Below are positions 26,138-36,651 of a stretch of DNA of 64,000 bases, in pieces (position 1 is the stretch's first letter; each line of letters begins with the position of its first letter). The position numbers and the translations under genes were made by a program. Under the pieces are notes generated by a model, which did no database searches, was not told where the DNA came from, and worked only from the letters and a program-made list of their open reading frames with translations. The stretch is from Leptospira ilyithenensis (GTDB lineage: Bacteria > Spirochaetota > Leptospiria > Leptospirales > Leptospiraceae), in the NCBI RefSeq assembly GCF_004771005.1, contig NZ_RQHV01000062.1:1-64000 (forward strand), read 5' to 3'.

Positions 26138-27787
26138 CTACCGTCGGATGAGGCTCTGGTGGTATCCGACAGGTGCTTCAAATCCCAATACATCCAAAAC
26201 AGTTGCTGCAATATTCGCCAAACCAAAATTAGGATCCTGCACTACGAATTCGATTTTTAACTCCGGATCGAAAACAACAAAATGTACAGGATTCAAGGTA
26301 TGGCTGGTTTTAGGAACTGGTTTGCCATCTTGGGAAGTTTGCGCATGTCCTTTTTTGTCCAATTGATACATTTCGTCTGCGTTTCCATGGTCGGCAGTGA
26401 TAAAAAGTACGGTGCCCGACTCTTTGCAGATTTTTACCAAACGGTCTATGCAAGAATCCAGATATTCCAAACCTTTGATCGTTGCTTCCATATTACCTGT
26501 ATGTCCCACCATATCTCCGTTAGCATAATTGACTCTTAGGAAAGGATATTTGTGGCTTTGGACGGCTTGGATAAGAGTATCTGTAATTTCTTTTGCTTTC
26601 ATTTCGGGCTTTTGGTCAAACGGAATGACATCCGATTTTACTTCTTCGTAAGTTTCGAGTGATTGGTTGAAGTATCCGGATTTGTTTCCATTCCAGAAAA
26701 AAGTAACATGTCCGTATTTTTGCGTTTCCGAAATCGCGTATTGAGCAACACGTTCGTTCACCAGATATTCTCCCATCGTGCGGTCGATGACGGGTGGAGA
26801 AACTAAGTATTGTTTGGGGATGAATGAATCTCCGTCGTATTGCATCATGCCTGCAAATTCGATCTTGGGAAAACGGATTCGGTTGAAAGGAGAAAAGTTT
26901 TCTTCCGTAAATGCTTTTGAGATTTCAATGGAACGGTCTCCTCTGAAATTGAAAAAGATGACCGAGTCGCCGTCTTCCACGGTTCCTACAGGTTTGCCAT
27001 TCGGATCGGTAACAACGAAGGAGGGAAGGTATTGGTCTATTACGCTTGGATTTTCTTTGCGGAATGTTTCGATTGCTTCGGTAGCAGAAGAAAATTCCCT
27101 ACCTTCACCTAATACGTGTACCTTCCAACCCCGTTCTACCATAGACCAGTCTGCGTCGTAGCGATCCATGGTGATTTCCATTCTTCCTCCTCCTGAGGCA
27201 ACGGAAATGTCCAACCCTGAATTTTTAAGTTCGTTTAGACGGGCTTCCAGCGGGGTAAGATAATCAAGTGCGGACTTTTCGGGAACATCCCGACCATCCA
27301 ACAAAATATGAAGTCTGATTTTGGGAACTGCTTCCGCTTTTGCCACATCGATCATCGCTTTTAAATGGTCGATGTGGCTATGAACGTTTCCATCCGATAG
27401 CAGACCTAAGAAGTGTAAGGTTGATTTGTTTGTTTTTGTATTTTGGATTAATTTTTTCCAAATGGGTCCATGGAACATTTCTTTGGAATCGATCGAGGCA
27501 CTGACTAGTTTTGCACCTTGGTCGAAAATGCGCCCCGAACCGAGAACATTATGGCCCACTTCGGAATTGCCCATATCTTCGTCGCTCGGCATTCCCACGG
27601 CAGTTCCATGTGCTCGTAAATGAAGAGTGGGTCTTGTTTTCCAAAGATTTTTGAGGACAGGCATTTTTGCCGCTTCTACCGCATTTCCGTCATTTATGCC
27701 TTGTTTGGTGAATCCGACTCCATCTAAAATGACTAGGAGGACTTGTTTTGCAAGAGGTCCATTGGGATGTTTTTGGAGAGATAACAT
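26138..27787 (-). CDS. gpmI: 2,3-bisphosphoglycerate-independent phosphoglycerate mutase
   Basis: A protein of 549 residues, the expected length. It interconverts 3- and 2-phosphoglycerate in glycolysis with two manganese ions. LLVILDGVG near the N-terminus and [15 protein letters not shown] carry the metal-binding aspartate and the serine that is transiently phosphorylated. [19 protein letters not shown]-like [11 protein letters not shown] and [11 protein letters not shown] are further signatures. The stop is 7 bp before the start of the lipoprotein gene at 26130, so the two may share a transcript. Confidence 0.96.
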   Translation of the reverse strand: MLSLQKHPNGPLAKQVLLVILDGVGFTKQGINDGNAVEAAKMPVLKNLWKTRPTLHLRAHGTAVGMPSDEDMGNSEVGHNVLGSGRIFDQGAKLVSASIDSKEMFHGPIWKKLIQNTKTNKSTLHFLGLLSDGNVHSHIDHLKAMIDVAKAEAVPKIRLHILLDGRDVPEKSALDYLTPLEARLNELKNSGLDISVASGGGRMEITMDRYDADWSMVERGWKVHVLGEGREFSSATEAIETFRKENPSVIDQYLPSFVVTDPNGKPVGTVEDGDSVIFFNFRGDRSIEISKAFTEENFSPFNRIRFPKIEFAGMMQYDGDSFIPKQYLVSPPVIDRTMGEYLVNERVAQYAISETQKYGHVTFFWNGNKSGYFNQSLETYEEVKSDVIPFDQKPEMKAKEITDTLIQAVQSHKYPFLRVNYANGDMVGHTGNMEATIKGLEYLDSCIDRLVKICKESGTVLFITADHGNADEMYQLDKKGHAQTSQDGKPVPKTSHTLNPVHFVVFDPELKIEFVVQDPNFGLANIAATVLDVLGFEAPVGYHQSLIRR

Positions 27788-27857
27788 AGATTAGATTCCT
27801 ATTTTTTTCCAGTATCTGAATGATTCTACATTTTGCAACCGCAAGATATGGTTTGGT

Positions 27858-28346
27858 TTAGGGGCGGAGGTGGAAGGATCTTGTTAATCGGAAGGGTTTG
27901 AGTCGGTATATTACCGTGATCTCTTTGGGTTTGGATTGAAATGTAGGAACACCTTCACTTTTTCTCCCTTCACCCTCCATCTCCCAAAACATCATCAAAC
28001 TCACAATCAAAGTTCTGGAAACCCTAAAATTCCCCGCAATCAATCCTATCTCCGCCCAATCCTCATGACCTGGTCGAAAGTTCACCTTTACATAATAACT
28101 TTCCGCATCCTCCAAATGACTTTGGTAGGTAATCCTTAAATTTCTCTTTTGTCTTACCGAATTCAAATGCACCACCAACCTTTCCCTGTGCCTCCGGATC
28201 AATCTACAAAACAGATCCCTGCTATCGTGCCTTCTCCGCAAGAGTCTGCGATAGAAGCCCGCTGCCGTTTCGGAGAGCAACAAACTGGAAACGGATGTGT
28301 CTGCAAAAACCAGAACTTCCCTCATGAGCCAACGATTCTCTTGCAT
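27858..28346 (-). CDS. DUF1564-type Leptospira protein
   Basis: A protein of 162 residues; an in-frame ATG at 28325 is an alternative start. The centre (LRRRHDSRDLFCRLIRRH) and especially VNFRPGHEDWAEIGLIAG followed by a hydrophobic helix (VSRTLIVSLMMFWEMEG) match the pattern I know for DUF1564, a family found in many copies in Leptospira genomes. Nothing is known of its function; the arginine-rich helix suggests nucleic-acid binding. It stands alone, on the opposite strand from the kinase gene downstream. Family assignment is from pattern memory. Confidence 0.68.
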   Translation of the reverse strand: MQENRWLMREVLVFADTSVSSLLLSETAAGFYRRLLRRRHDSRDLFCRLIRRHRERLVVHLNSVRQKRNLRITYQSHLEDAESYYVKVNFRPGHEDWAEIGLIAGNFRVSRTLIVSLMMFWEMEGEGRKSEGVPTFQSKPKEITVIYRLKPFRLTRSFHLRP

Positions 28347-28435
28347 ACTTTTCCTCTGTTAGAAGAGTTAAAGATTCTGCACGATTGGTTCAAAAAAAAG
28401 AGGACTTAGATCCAAAGGATTTCAATTTAGCTTTC

Positions 28436-29428
28436 ATGAAGAAATATGACGTATTTGGTGTGGGAAACGCTCTTGTTGATATTATCGCATTTGTAGAACC
28501 GAAATTTTTAGACAAACAAAAAATAGACAAAGGCATTATGACCTTGGTCGATGAAACGAGACAGGGGCAAATCTTAGCCGATCTCCACGATATCAAAAAA
28601 GAACTCAGATCCGGCGGTAGTGCCGCTAACACGATGATCGCGATTGCAAACTCAGGAGGGAACTGCTGTTATGCGGGAAAAGTCACTCACGATACATACG
28701 GTGAGTTTTATAAAAAAGATATGGAAGATGCAGGCGTCCAATTTGAAACTTCCCCGGATAAAGAAGGTCATACGGGAACATGTGTCGTCTTGACAACGCC
28801 TGATGCTGAGAGAACCATGCTAACTTGTCTGGGCATCTCTACTTCACTTTCTCCAAACGACATTGATTTGGAAAAGTTGAAATCTTCTCAATTTGTTTAT
28901 GTAGAAGGTTACCTTTGGGACGGTGACTCTACAAAAAAAGCGAGTCAGCTTACAATGAAAGAAGCCAAAGCCAACCAGGTAAAAGTGGCATTCACATACA
29001 GCGATCCGTTTTGTGTAAATCGTACTCGTGGCGAATTCATTCAACTAACAAAGGATTATGTGGATGTTGTTTTTTGCAACACGGAAGAAGGTCTCGCACT
29101 GAGCGAAAAAAACGATCCTTTGGAAGCGGTTGCTTATATCGGAACTTTGTCCCCGTTGGTATTTATGACTGCGGGCAAAGAAGGCGCTTACGTTTGTCAA
29201 GATGGACAAATCGAACTGGTTCCCGGATTTCCGGTAAAACCTGTAGATACTACGGGAGCAGGAGATGCATTTGCGGCAGGAGTTCTCTACGGATTGACAC
29301 ATGGATTCACACCGAAACGTTCCGCAAGATGGGGAAATTACGTTGCTTCCCGGATAGTAGAAAAAGTAGGGCCTAGATTATCCGTCAAACTGGCGAACAA
29401 ACAGGAAGAGATTTTAAAAGGTTACTGA
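28436..29428 (+). CDS. PfkB-family sugar or adenosine kinase
   Basis: A protein of 330 residues read from the ATG at 28436 (MKKYDVFGVGNALVDI, the usual PfkB start); the frame is open upstream from 28385. Signatures are LRSGGSAANTMIAIANSGG near the N-terminus and DTTGAGDAFAAGVLYGL, with the catalytic aspartate, near the C-terminus. GGSAANT followed by GKVTHDTYGEFYKKDMEDAGV resembles the adenosine/ribokinase branch, often annotated as adenosine kinase. The exact substrate is not proven by sequence. A strong bidirectional hairpin follows. Confidence 0.88.
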   Translation: MKKYDVFGVGNALVDIIAFVEPKFLDKQKIDKGIMTLVDETRQGQILADLHDIKKELRSGGSAANTMIAIANSGGNCCYAGKVTHDTYGEFYKKDMEDAGVQFETSPDKEGHTGTCVVLTTPDAERTMLTCLGISTSLSPNDIDLEKLKSSQFVYVEGYLWDGDSTKKASQLTMKEAKANQVKVAFTYSDPFCVNRTRGEFIQLTKDYVDVVFCNTEEGLALSEKNDPLEAVAYIGTLSPLVFMTAGKEGAYVCQDGQIELVPGFPVKPVDTTGAGDAFAAGVLYGLTHGFTPKRSARWGNYVASRIVEKVGPRLSVKLANKQEEILKGY

Positions 29429-29433
29429 TGTTA

Positions 29434-29470
29434 GTTGGTGTTTCCCTTTTTGAAAAGGGTTTGCACCAAC
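29434..29470. terminator. Bidirectional hairpin terminator
   Basis: GTTGGTG (29434-29440) pairs with CACCAAC (29464-29470) and, inside, CCCTTTT pairs with AAAAGGG. It lies between the converging kinase and response-regulator genes and reads as a stem in both directions. The inner arms supply T-runs. Confidence 0.65.
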
Positions 29471-29476
29471 CCAAAG

Positions 29477-29878
29477 TTATTTGGTCGTTGCCTCATTCCA
29501 CAAAGTATAAATCTTTGCGGTGATTTCAAGCGGAGCGAACGGTTTTTCAATAACCCCGATTGCTCCTCTTTTTTGGTATTCCTGAATTTCGTTTTTTTGC
29601 ACTCGGGAAGTGATGAAAGCAACGGGGATCGTTGCCGTCTCAGGAAATACTCTCAGTTCTTCAATCAATTCCAAACCATTCATCCCCGGCATCAATACAT
29701 CTAACAAGATCAAGTCGGGTTGCAGGATGATTGCTTTTTGCAATCCCTCCGGACCTGTTTTCGCAAAAAATACGTTAAAGTCGGAATTGTATTCAATGGC
29801 TATGCGAAGGATTTCAATAATATCTTCTTCGTCTTCTACGATTAAGACCGTTTTGATGTGTTTCGGGTTCGTTCTCAT
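29477..29878 (-). CDS. Single-domain response regulator
   Basis: A protein of 133 residues consisting of a receiver domain only. The acidic pocket is in VLIVEDEEDI, the phospho-acceptor aspartate in LILLDVLMPGMNGLEL, the conserved threonine/serine in VAFITSR and the lysine in IEKPFAP. With no output domain it probably acts by protein contact or as a relay step. Its ATG overlaps the stop of the upstream histidine kinase by 4 nt, so that kinase is its likely phosphodonor. Confidence 0.93.
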   Translation of the reverse strand: MRTNPKHIKTVLIVEDEEDIIEILRIAIEYNSDFNVFFAKTGPEGLQKAIILQPDLILLDVLMPGMNGLELIEELRVFPETATIPVAFITSRVQKNEIQEYQKRGAIGVIEKPFAPLEITAKIYTLWNEATTK

Positions 29879-31398
29879 TGATTCTGTCCTTCTGTGAATT
29901 TAGAAAGAGAATTCAGATCATACAAAGGCAATGTGATTGTAAATGAGGTTCCGGTAGGACTTGTAATAAAATCAATGGAACCTTTCATCACTTCGATAAA
30001 TCCTTTGGTAATCGATAGTCCGAGTCCTGTTCCGCCAACTAACTTATCTTTTGGGGGAGTTCCTTGTGCAAACCTGTGAAATAACCTCGGCTGAAAATCC
30101 GGATCAATTCCCGGGCCATGGTCTACCACTTGAATGTAGGCACCCAATTCGTTTTTGCCGACTCGGATAAATACCTCGGAATACTTTGGAGTGTATTTGA
30201 CTGCATTGGAAATCAGATTGGTAACGCAGTGATTCAAACGATCCTCGTCCACATATACGGAAATGGAATCCGCATCTTTCTGATAATTTAGCAAAACATG
30301 ATATTGTTCGGCGAATGTTCTCATTCCGTCGACAGAAGCTTGGATGACATCTTCCAAAAAGAACGCTTTGTATTTAAAATTAATATTTCCCGAATCAAGA
30401 GCCTCTATATCCAAAAGATCTGTCACAAACCGAACCAGACGAAGTGTATTCTTGCGACAAATATTCAACAGGGATTTTGCCTGATTGGACAAATCTCCCG
30501 CTACGCCGCCTATCAAAAGTTCAATGGCACCTTTAATCGAAGTCAGGGGAGTGCGCAGTTCGTGGCTTACCAAACTGATAAATTCGTTTTTTAAACGTTC
30601 TGCTTTTTTCCTTTCCGTGATGTTACGAACGATTGCCAAAACTTCTTCCGGGCCGCTCTTTGCGATTCTCGCCTCATAAAATTTGACCCCGTCGTATTCC
30701 TCTTTGGAATATTCGATTGATTGCGTTTGATCCAAGGTAAGCACCTGTGAAATCATATTACGGATAGAACTTAAACTTTCCTCGGGAAAAAGAGATTCTA
30801 CGGAAGAAAATCGTTCTTTCGAATTTTCCGAGGGCATATCCCATCCTGGAAAATCGGGATACATCTTGTAATCAATTACGATTCCGTCCTGATGAATCCG
30901 GTAGAGTTTGTCCGGGATGGAATTGATGATGGCACGGTTTTTGGAAACTACACTTTCGTAACCTCGTTCCACCTTCTTTTGCGAGGTGATCTCTGTAGCG
31001 AGAACGAATAAAAAGTCTTGAGAAGGAAGAACGAGAAGATCATACCATTTTTCCCCCTGGGCATGAATGTGTTCAAATTGCATACTCCTGTGTTCCCGCA
31101 CTGAGGTTCTCATTCTTTCTCCAAGCTCACTGTCTTTCACTTGGGGAAAAACCGTCCAGACTTCCCGCCCTATGATTTGATCGGCGGAAAGTTCGACCAT
31201 TTCCAGGGCTTTTGAGTTCAGGTAAATATAGTTCCAATTGGAATCTAAGATAAAGACGGCGTCTCGAATGGTTTCCAGAATTTTGTTGAGGTAATCGGGA
31301 GCCAATTTCTCCCAATTTTCCGAAAGAAGTTGCTTTGCTTCCAACAAGCTTGACTCATCCTTGAAAAAGCCTTTGATTTTTTCGTAAAAGTCATTCAT
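29875..31398 (-). CDS. PAS-domain sensor histidine kinase
   Basis: A protein of 507 residues read from the ATG at 31398; a start 14 codons earlier would overlap the divergent ABC gene at 31432. No membrane segment is visible, so it is cytoplasmic. Two PAS domains (about 30-145, with DAVFILDSNWNYIYLNSKAL; about 150-275) precede the HisKA dimerisation helix, with the phosphorylated histidine in VSHELRTPLTSI, and an HATPase domain ending in GTGLGLSI. It is translationally coupled to the receiver-only protein downstream. Confidence 0.92.
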   Translation of the reverse strand: MNDFYEKIKGFFKDESSLLEAKQLLSENWEKLAPDYLNKILETIRDAVFILDSNWNYIYLNSKALEMVELSADQIIGREVWTVFPQVKDSELGERMRTSVREHRSMQFEHIHAQGEKWYDLLVLPSQDFLFVLATEITSQKKVERGYESVVSKNRAIINSIPDKLYRIHQDGIVIDYKMYPDFPGWDMPSENSKERFSSVESLFPEESLSSIRNMISQVLTLDQTQSIEYSKEEYDGVKFYEARIAKSGPEEVLAIVRNITERKKAERLKNEFISLVSHELRTPLTSIKGAIELLIGGVAGDLSNQAKSLLNICRKNTLRLVRFVTDLLDIEALDSGNINFKYKAFFLEDVIQASVDGMRTFAEQYHVLLNYQKDADSISVYVDEDRLNHCVTNLISNAVKYTPKYSEVFIRVGKNELGAYIQVVDHGPGIDPDFQPRLFHRFAQGTPPKDKLVGGTGLGLSITKGFIEVMKGSIDFITSPTGTSFTITLPLYDLNSLSKFTEGQNQ

Positions 31399-31431
31399 AC
31401 GTTCAAATATACTTAAAATAAAACCAGAGTT

Positions 31432-32361
31432 ATGATTCAAGTCAGCAATTTATCTAAATTTTATGGGGAAAAACGAGCCATTACAGGCTTGAATTTCAAG
31501 TTGGAAAAGGGAGAAGTCGTAGGGCTTCTCGGTTTAAACGGAGCCGGAAAAACGACGACCCTTCGTATTTTGACGGGTTATCTCATCCCAAGCGCCGGAG
31601 ATGCTCAGATTGACGGCAAATCCATTTTCGAACACCCTCTGGAAGCCAAACAAAAAATAGGGTATCTTCCCGAATCTCCTCCTCTTTACGAAGATCTATG
31701 TGTGGAAGATTATCTTAAATTCGTAAGTCGTTTAAAAAAAATAGAAGAATCGAAGTTAAACGGTGAAATCGACCGTGTTCTTCAAAAAACAAATTTATCC
31801 GAAGTGAGAGACCGGTTGATCAGCACTTTGTCCCTCGGATTCAGAAAAAGGGTGGGAATCGCCCAAGCAATCCTGGGAAATCCTGCGGTTGTCATTATGG
31901 ACGAACCGATTTCCGGCCTTGATCCGAAACAAATCGTAGAGATCAGAAATCTGATCCGCAGTTTGGCCGGAGATCATACTGTTTTAATTTCCAGCCATAT
32001 CCTTTCCGAAATTTACAAAACCTGTGATAAGTTTTTATTTTTACACAAGGGTTCTCTCAGGCAACAACTCAGTCTGAAACAGTTGGAAGAAGAAATGAGC
32101 CGGGTGGCAGGTTGGGAAATCGGGCTTTCCGGAAAAAGTAAGGATGAATTGGAAAATTTTCTCCGTTCCCAACTTTTGCCCGAAGACAACTTACAATATT
32201 TAGGTGTTCAGAATGAGGAGACTTTGTTTTTGATCAAGGCACGCGAACCTAGATCTTTCAAAGAAAAACTATTCACTTCGGCAATCGCTTCCGGCATCCA
32301 GATAGAATCCTTAAAAAAACAGGAAGTATCTTTGGAACAAATCTTTATGGAGAAAATATGA
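31432..32361 (+). CDS. ABC transporter ATPase, GldA-like
   Basis: A protein of 309 residues. Walker A is LNGAGKTTT, the signature loop is LSLGFRKRV (a variant of LSGGQ), and Walker B is [15 protein letters not shown]-terminal extension of about 90 residues follows the nucleotide-binding domain, as in GldA-type exporters. It begins an operon whose next genes encode the permease (4-nt overlap), a GldG-type auxiliary protein and a DUF4340-like protein. The substrate is not known; in Bacteroidetes the GldAFG complex is tied to gliding, while similar operons elsewhere have no such role. Confidence 0.9.
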   Translation: MIQVSNLSKFYGEKRAITGLNFKLEKGEVVGLLGLNGAGKTTTLRILTGYLIPSAGDAQIDGKSIFEHPLEAKQKIGYLPESPPLYEDLCVEDYLKFVSRLKKIEESKLNGEIDRVLQKTNLSEVRDRLISTLSLGFRKRVGIAQAILGNPAVVIMDEPISGLDPKQIVEIRNLIRSLAGDHTVLISSHILSEIYKTCDKFLFLHKGSLRQQLSLKQLEEEMSRVAGWEIGLSGKSKDELENFLRSQLLPEDNLQYLGVQNEETLFLIKAREPRSFKEKLFTSAIASGIQIESLKKQEVSLEQIFMEKI

Positions 32362-33089
32362 ATTGGCAAATCGCTGTTTGGATTTATAAAAAAGAATTAA
32401 AATTATTTTTCGGCACATATATGGGACCGTTGGTTTTAGGTGGAACCGCTTTTTTGAATGCTCTCTTTATCATGATTTTGAACTTCAACGGAAGGGCGAA
32501 TTATGAAGAAGCCACCATTGTAACCTTCATTTCCTTTATGACTACGATCCTCATTGCCATGATCATCATATCAATGGGATCGATCGTAGAAGAAAGAAAC
32601 AAAGGAACTTTGGAATTGCTTTTTACAAGTCCTATCACTGATGCGGATATTGTTCTCGGCAAATTTCTGTTTGGTGTTACAATCTGCGGAATCATTACCG
32701 TATTCATCAACGGGCTTTTTCCGATTCTCCTTTACAGTTATTGGCAGGCCCCCCTTTATATCGTTGCCTCAGGTACGATCGGAGTGTTTTTGTTAGGAAC
32801 TTTTACCTACTCGATAGGTCTTTTCGGTTCCAGCATTGCCAAAAATCAAATGATTTCCCTTTTGATTTCGGTGCTGATCATTCTTACACTTTGGGTGGTC
32901 GGTTATTTTTCCCATTTGTTCCAGGCAACAACCAGAAAAGTCCTGTTTCATCTGCATATATTTTCCCATTATATCAATTTTTCAAAGGGAGTTCTTCCTT
33001 TAACAGGCATTATGTTCTTTGTTACCGGATCGCTTCTTTTTTTATACCTTACCGTAAAGGTATTGGAATCCAGAAGATGGAGAGGTTAG
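32358..33089 (+). CDS. ABC transporter permease, GldF-like
   Basis: A protein of 243 residues with six hydrophobic segments, the usual ABC-2 permease topology. [28 protein letters not shown] is the characteristic motif between the second and third segments, matching the GldF/NosY group. It overlaps the ATPase gene by 4 nt and precedes the GldG-type gene by 4 bp, so the three should form one membrane complex. Confidence 0.9.
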   Translation: MNWQIAVWIYKKELKLFFGTYMGPLVLGGTAFLNALFIMILNFNGRANYEEATIVTFISFMTTILIAMIIISMGSIVEERNKGTLELLFTSPITDADIVLGKFLFGVTICGIITVFINGLFPILLYSYWQAPLYIVASGTIGVFLLGTFTYSIGLFGSSIAKNQMISLLISVLIILTLWVVGYFSHLFQATTRKVLFHLHIFSHYINFSKGVLPLTGIMFFVTGSLLFLYLTVKVLESRRWRG

Positions 33090-33093
33090 TTTT

Positions 33094-34950
33094 GTGTTAG
33101 TTTCAATTGATCGTATTTTTCCTTTTATCAGTGTAGTTTCTCTGTTTTTGTTCTTTTTGCTGGATGGAATGATCACGGATCCTTCCCGCAGGATCGTCTG
33201 GCTTCTGGCGATCACCTTATTTTTGTTATCCGACTCTCTTTACCGGATGATTGCACACCGTTTCCGCAAGGAAGACGGCAACCGTTATCTCGGGACAGCT
33301 CTCGGACTATCCGCATTTGGATTTTCTTTGCTTAGAGACTATCTGGACAACCAAATGATAGCGGGCATCAATTCCGAAGCCAGTTCCATTCCGAAAGTAA
33401 GGGAGTTCTTACTTTTGGTTATTGTTGTATTCGCATTTGCATTTTTATTGCAAGTGTTATTTACGGAAATCGGAAAGTCCTCTCTGGAAGCGCAGAGCAA
33501 TCTCAGCAAAACAAAAAGTTCTTTGTTACAAAATGCTCTGCTTGGATTTTTGTTGGTGTTGCCTGTGCTCGTTGCGTTCAATTATTTTGCCATCAAACGA
33601 AATTATAATTTTGATTTGAGCTCGAAGGGAAAATATTCTCTTTCCCCCATCTCCAGAAATCTTTTGAAGCAGATTAACAAAGAAACAACGATTACCGCTT
33701 TTTATCCCAGACCTTTGGAAGCGGACGGTCCGGCAAGTTCCTTTACTTTGACTAAAATACGCCCGGATGTTGAGATTTTACTAGACCAGGTAAAAACGGA
33801 AAATCCTCTGATCACGATCAATTTTATCAATGCGGATGTGGAAACCGACTTGTTGAAGGACTTCGGCCAAGCTTCCAACGGAACGATTGTGATTCGATCT
33901 AAGAAAGATTCTTTGCTTGATAGCAATACTCCTTATGCGGAAGAAAAAATCTTTGCCAAAGAGCCGAACGATTTGGAAGAACTGGAACGCAAGTTAATCG
34001 CAGGTATTTTCAATGTTTCCACGGAACAGAAAAAGATTTATTTCACCACTTCCAACGGGGAAAGATTCGGAGCTGGTTTTCGTTCCGTACCGAATGAACA
34101 AATAAACAGACTCAATACAAATTTACAATTTCTCAATTTTAAAGTTTCCGAGTTGGGCTTTGCACAAGGATGGCCGGGAGCTCTTCCAACTGACGCAGAT
34201 ATGGTGGCAATCCTAGGACCTACCGTTCCGTTTTCTCCGGAAGCACAATCCGAAATCAAAAAATTCGTTTTGGAAAAAAACGGAAAACTATTCATCACGA
34301 TTGAACCGAAAGGAAACGAAGACTTCAATTGGTTGTTAAAGGTTTCCGGGTTACAATTTAAAAAAGAACCTCTGATGGAAAGAGCGGAGAAACCGGGAAT
34401 CATCCTGGCCAAACGTTTTTCCGAAAACAAACTCACCGATCTTTTGCCAAAAAAAGATCTGGGGATTCTTTTCCCGTATAGCGGCTATTTTGTGACTCAG
34501 TCTACCGGCGAAACTCCCTTTTCATTCAAGTCGGCAAATCTTTTGGAAACAGGCTCCGATGTGTTTGTGGATAAAAACAATAACGGAAAACAAGACAAAG
34601 AGGAAACAAAGGAAAATTTAATCCTTTCCGTTGTCCTAACGCCTGTTTCTCTGGACGATGACAAAAAAGGAAGAATTGTAGTTCATTCGGGCACTTCCTG
34701 GATTACGGATCAGTTCATCGCTTATGTAATGAACGCCCATTTTGCAAATGCATCCATTACCGGGCTTTTCCAGGATACAGGAATTGCCGAAATTCCTCCC
34801 AAAAAAGAAGAAGTCCAAACGGTCAGTCTTTCGGACAATCAAAAGCTAATCGTCTGGGCCATCGGAGTATTCTTTTATCCGGGACTGATCTTGGGCATCG
34901 GTGCTTATTATGTTCATTCAAAACGTAAAAAATCATTAACTGAAGTATGA
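33094..34950 (+). CDS. GldG-type ABC auxiliary membrane protein
   Basis: A protein of 618 residues from a GTG at 33094. Four or more hydrophobic segments occupy the first 170 residues, then a large extracytoplasmic part begins near KGKYSLSPISRNLLKQINKETTITAFY, the conserved opening of GldG/ABC-type auxiliary (DUF7088-like) domains. A final membrane segment is close to the C-terminus (LIVWAIGVFFYPGLILGIGAYY). The middle contains IFNVSTEQKKIYFTTSNGE. Its stop overlaps the next gene by 4 nt. It probably couples the ABC transporter to an exported substrate. Confidence 0.85.
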   Translation: MLVSIDRIFPFISVVSLFLFFLLDGMITDPSRRIVWLLAITLFLLSDSLYRMIAHRFRKEDGNRYLGTALGLSAFGFSLLRDYLDNQMIAGINSEASSIPKVREFLLLVIVVFAFAFLLQVLFTEIGKSSLEAQSNLSKTKSSLLQNALLGFLLVLPVLVAFNYFAIKRNYNFDLSSKGKYSLSPISRNLLKQINKETTITAFYPRPLEADGPASSFTLTKIRPDVEILLDQVKTENPLITINFINADVETDLLKDFGQASNGTIVIRSKKDSLLDSNTPYAEEKIFAKEPNDLEELERKLIAGIFNVSTEQKKIYFTTSNGERFGAGFRSVPNEQINRLNTNLQFLNFKVSELGFAQGWPGALPTDADMVAILGPTVPFSPEAQSEIKKFVLEKNGKLFITIEPKGNEDFNWLLKVSGLQFKKEPLMERAEKPGIILAKRFSENKLTDLLPKKDLGILFPYSGYFVTQSTGETPFSFKSANLLETGSDVFVDKNNNGKQDKEETKENLILSVVLTPVSLDDDKKGRIVVHSGTSWITDQFIAYVMNAHFANASITGLFQDTGIAEIPPKKEEVQTVSLSDNQKLIVWAIGVFFYPGLILGIGAYYVHSKRKKSLTEV

Positions 34951-36035
34951 AAAATCGTTTAATCTATGTTATTGTTTCCTTCATCTTATTGTTTTTCCTA
35001 TTTTTCTTTTTAGAGGAAAAAACGGAAAATATCACCGAAACCAATTACTGGAAGGAAAATTGGAAATCGGTTGTTTATTTCCCACCGAAAGAAACCTGGT
35101 GCGGAGAAAAAGAACCTGCCTTCGGAAAAGACCCGATCTTTTTTCGTATGTTTGAAAGAGGTTGGAAAAAATCTCCTCTCTTCTCCGTTTCTTATTTTCA
35201 TCCGGAAGAAAAGGACATTCTCACTTACGAAGGAAATTTCAATGTGAAAAATTCTTTCTCAGATCTGAGTGTTCTCAAAACAAAGTTCATAGAGTCTTCC
35301 TCCGAAGAGATTCAAAAATCATATTGTATCGGGGATGATGCTCCCCGTTTGGTGATGAACGAAGATTTACTTGCTATTAAATTTGACGATCTCCAAGGCC
35401 GAACTTTGTATTTCGGAAAAAAAACGGAATCGGATACAGCAAGAATGACCGCTCGGGAAAAAGACCGGGTGATTTCTCCTTATTCCTATCTGATTGAAAA
35501 GTTCAGAAACAATACTCTCAGTTTTAGAGAACGCCAATTTATCACATATAGCGGTGGTTATCTGGTTTCCATTGAATTCATCGGACAGGGACAAAGGATT
35601 GTTGCTGAGAACAATGCAAAAAAAAATCAGTATGACTCGTATGTAAATCATTGGAATCGGCCTACGGGAGAAAGGATCGTTCTCTCTCCTGAAATCGGGA
35701 ACGCTTTGGAAAATAATACCAAAGCACTTCGCGCGGATCTTTATCCGGATGATGAGAATGGTCCGGGGCTTTCTTTTGCCAAGGAAGCTGTGAAACCGGA
35801 ACCGGAAGGAAATCTATCCGCAAAACATTCCCTAGGATACAAATGGAAGATTCGTTTTTATCCCAAAGTTCAATGGAAAGACCAAAACTACCGTCCGGTA
35901 GTTCGGGATCTTTCTCCTTATTTCGAAGAAAGCCCGAGTTTCGTGAAAGAGGAAACCTTTCAAAACTTTATTCAGGCCGTAACGAACGTGAAAAATGCTT
36001 CCCGTTGGGAACGTCCCAATCAGAAAATCCAATAA
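34947..36035 (+). CDS. DUF4340-like membrane-anchored protein of the Gld-type operon
   Basis: A protein of 362 residues with one N-terminal membrane anchor (LIYVIVSFILLFFLFFF) and a hydrophilic extracytoplasmic body. It overlaps the GldG-type gene by 4 nt. A DUF4340 protein in this position is common in Gld-type ABC operons, and the general layout fits, but the sequence match is weak to my eye. No catalytic residues are evident. It probably belongs to the same transport complex. Confidence 0.65.
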   Translation: MKNRLIYVIVSFILLFFLFFFLEEKTENITETNYWKENWKSVVYFPPKETWCGEKEPAFGKDPIFFRMFERGWKKSPLFSVSYFHPEEKDILTYEGNFNVKNSFSDLSVLKTKFIESSSEEIQKSYCIGDDAPRLVMNEDLLAIKFDDLQGRTLYFGKKTESDTARMTAREKDRVISPYSYLIEKFRNNTLSFRERQFITYSGGYLVSIEFIGQGQRIVAENNAKKNQYDSYVNHWNRPTGERIVLSPEIGNALENNTKALRADLYPDDENGPGLSFAKEAVKPEPEGNLSAKHSLGYKWKIRFYPKVQWKDQNYRPVVRDLSPYFEESPSFVKEETFQNFIQAVTNVKNASRWERPNQKIQ

Positions 36036-36036
36036 G

Positions 36037-36651
36037 GTGCAAAATAATCATTCTACCAGAGCTCGTACGGATTTACTACGAGATGTTTTCTTTTCCCCGA
36101 AATCGGCATTCGAATCTTATTTTCAAAAGCACGAATTAGGAGGAAGGGATTTGTTTGTGACTCATTTGAGTCTTGCCGTACTCGGAATCTTATCCAAGTT
36201 CGTGAGCAACCTCATTCAGATTTTTGTCTTTAAAGTAACAAACACGGACGAAGAAACCAGTTTGACTTTGTTTCAAGGAGTCTTTTCCGTATTTGCGTTT
36301 TATGTTCTGATGATTTTCGTATTTCGACTTCTGGATAGTTTCAGATTGTATCACAAAACGCGTGATAGGCTAACAGATTGGGATGGCCCGGAACCTCATG
36401 TGTTTACTGTTTCTTTTCTGCCTTTCACTTCCACAGCTATCTTTTGGATTTTACCTCCTCCGTTTCCTCTCGTCTTTGTCGGGATAGGTGCTTTGTATTC
36501 TTTGCAGCTTTCCTATATGTATCTTTCCATGATCCGTCATTGGACAACGGCTGAGTTTTTCTTTTTCTTTCTGAAGGCGTCTTTGTTTTTTCTGTTTTTG
36601 ACCTTTTTCCCTTTGTTAGTTTATAATATTATTCGGACGGTAAGTTTTTGA
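36037..36651 (+). CDS. Multi-pass membrane protein, possibly Yip1-like
   Basis: A protein of 204 residues from a GTG at 36037, just after the upstream stop; an in-frame ATG at 35995 would overlap that gene by 41 bp. It has a hydrophilic N-terminus with [19 protein letters not shown], which resembles the opening of Yip1-type proteins, then about five hydrophobic segments. The function is unknown. It ends with a 4-nt overlap on the TTG start of mpl, so it belongs to the same long transcription unit. Confidence 0.65.
   Translation: MQNNHSTRARTDLLRDVFFSPKSAFESYFQKHELGGRDLFVTHLSLAVLGILSKFVSNLIQIFVFKVTNTDEETSLTLFQGVFSVFAFYVLMIFVFRLLDSFRLYHKTRDRLTDWDGPEPHVFTVSFLPFTSTAIFWILPPPFPLVFVGIGALYSLQLSYMYLSMIRHWTTAEFFFFFLKASLFFLFLTFFPLLVYNIIRTVSF

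Noticed and set aside
35995..36036. Earlier ATG start for the membrane protein before mpl
   Set aside because: It would overlap the upstream gene by 41 bp; the GTG at 36037 directly after the stop fits the close packing of this operon better.
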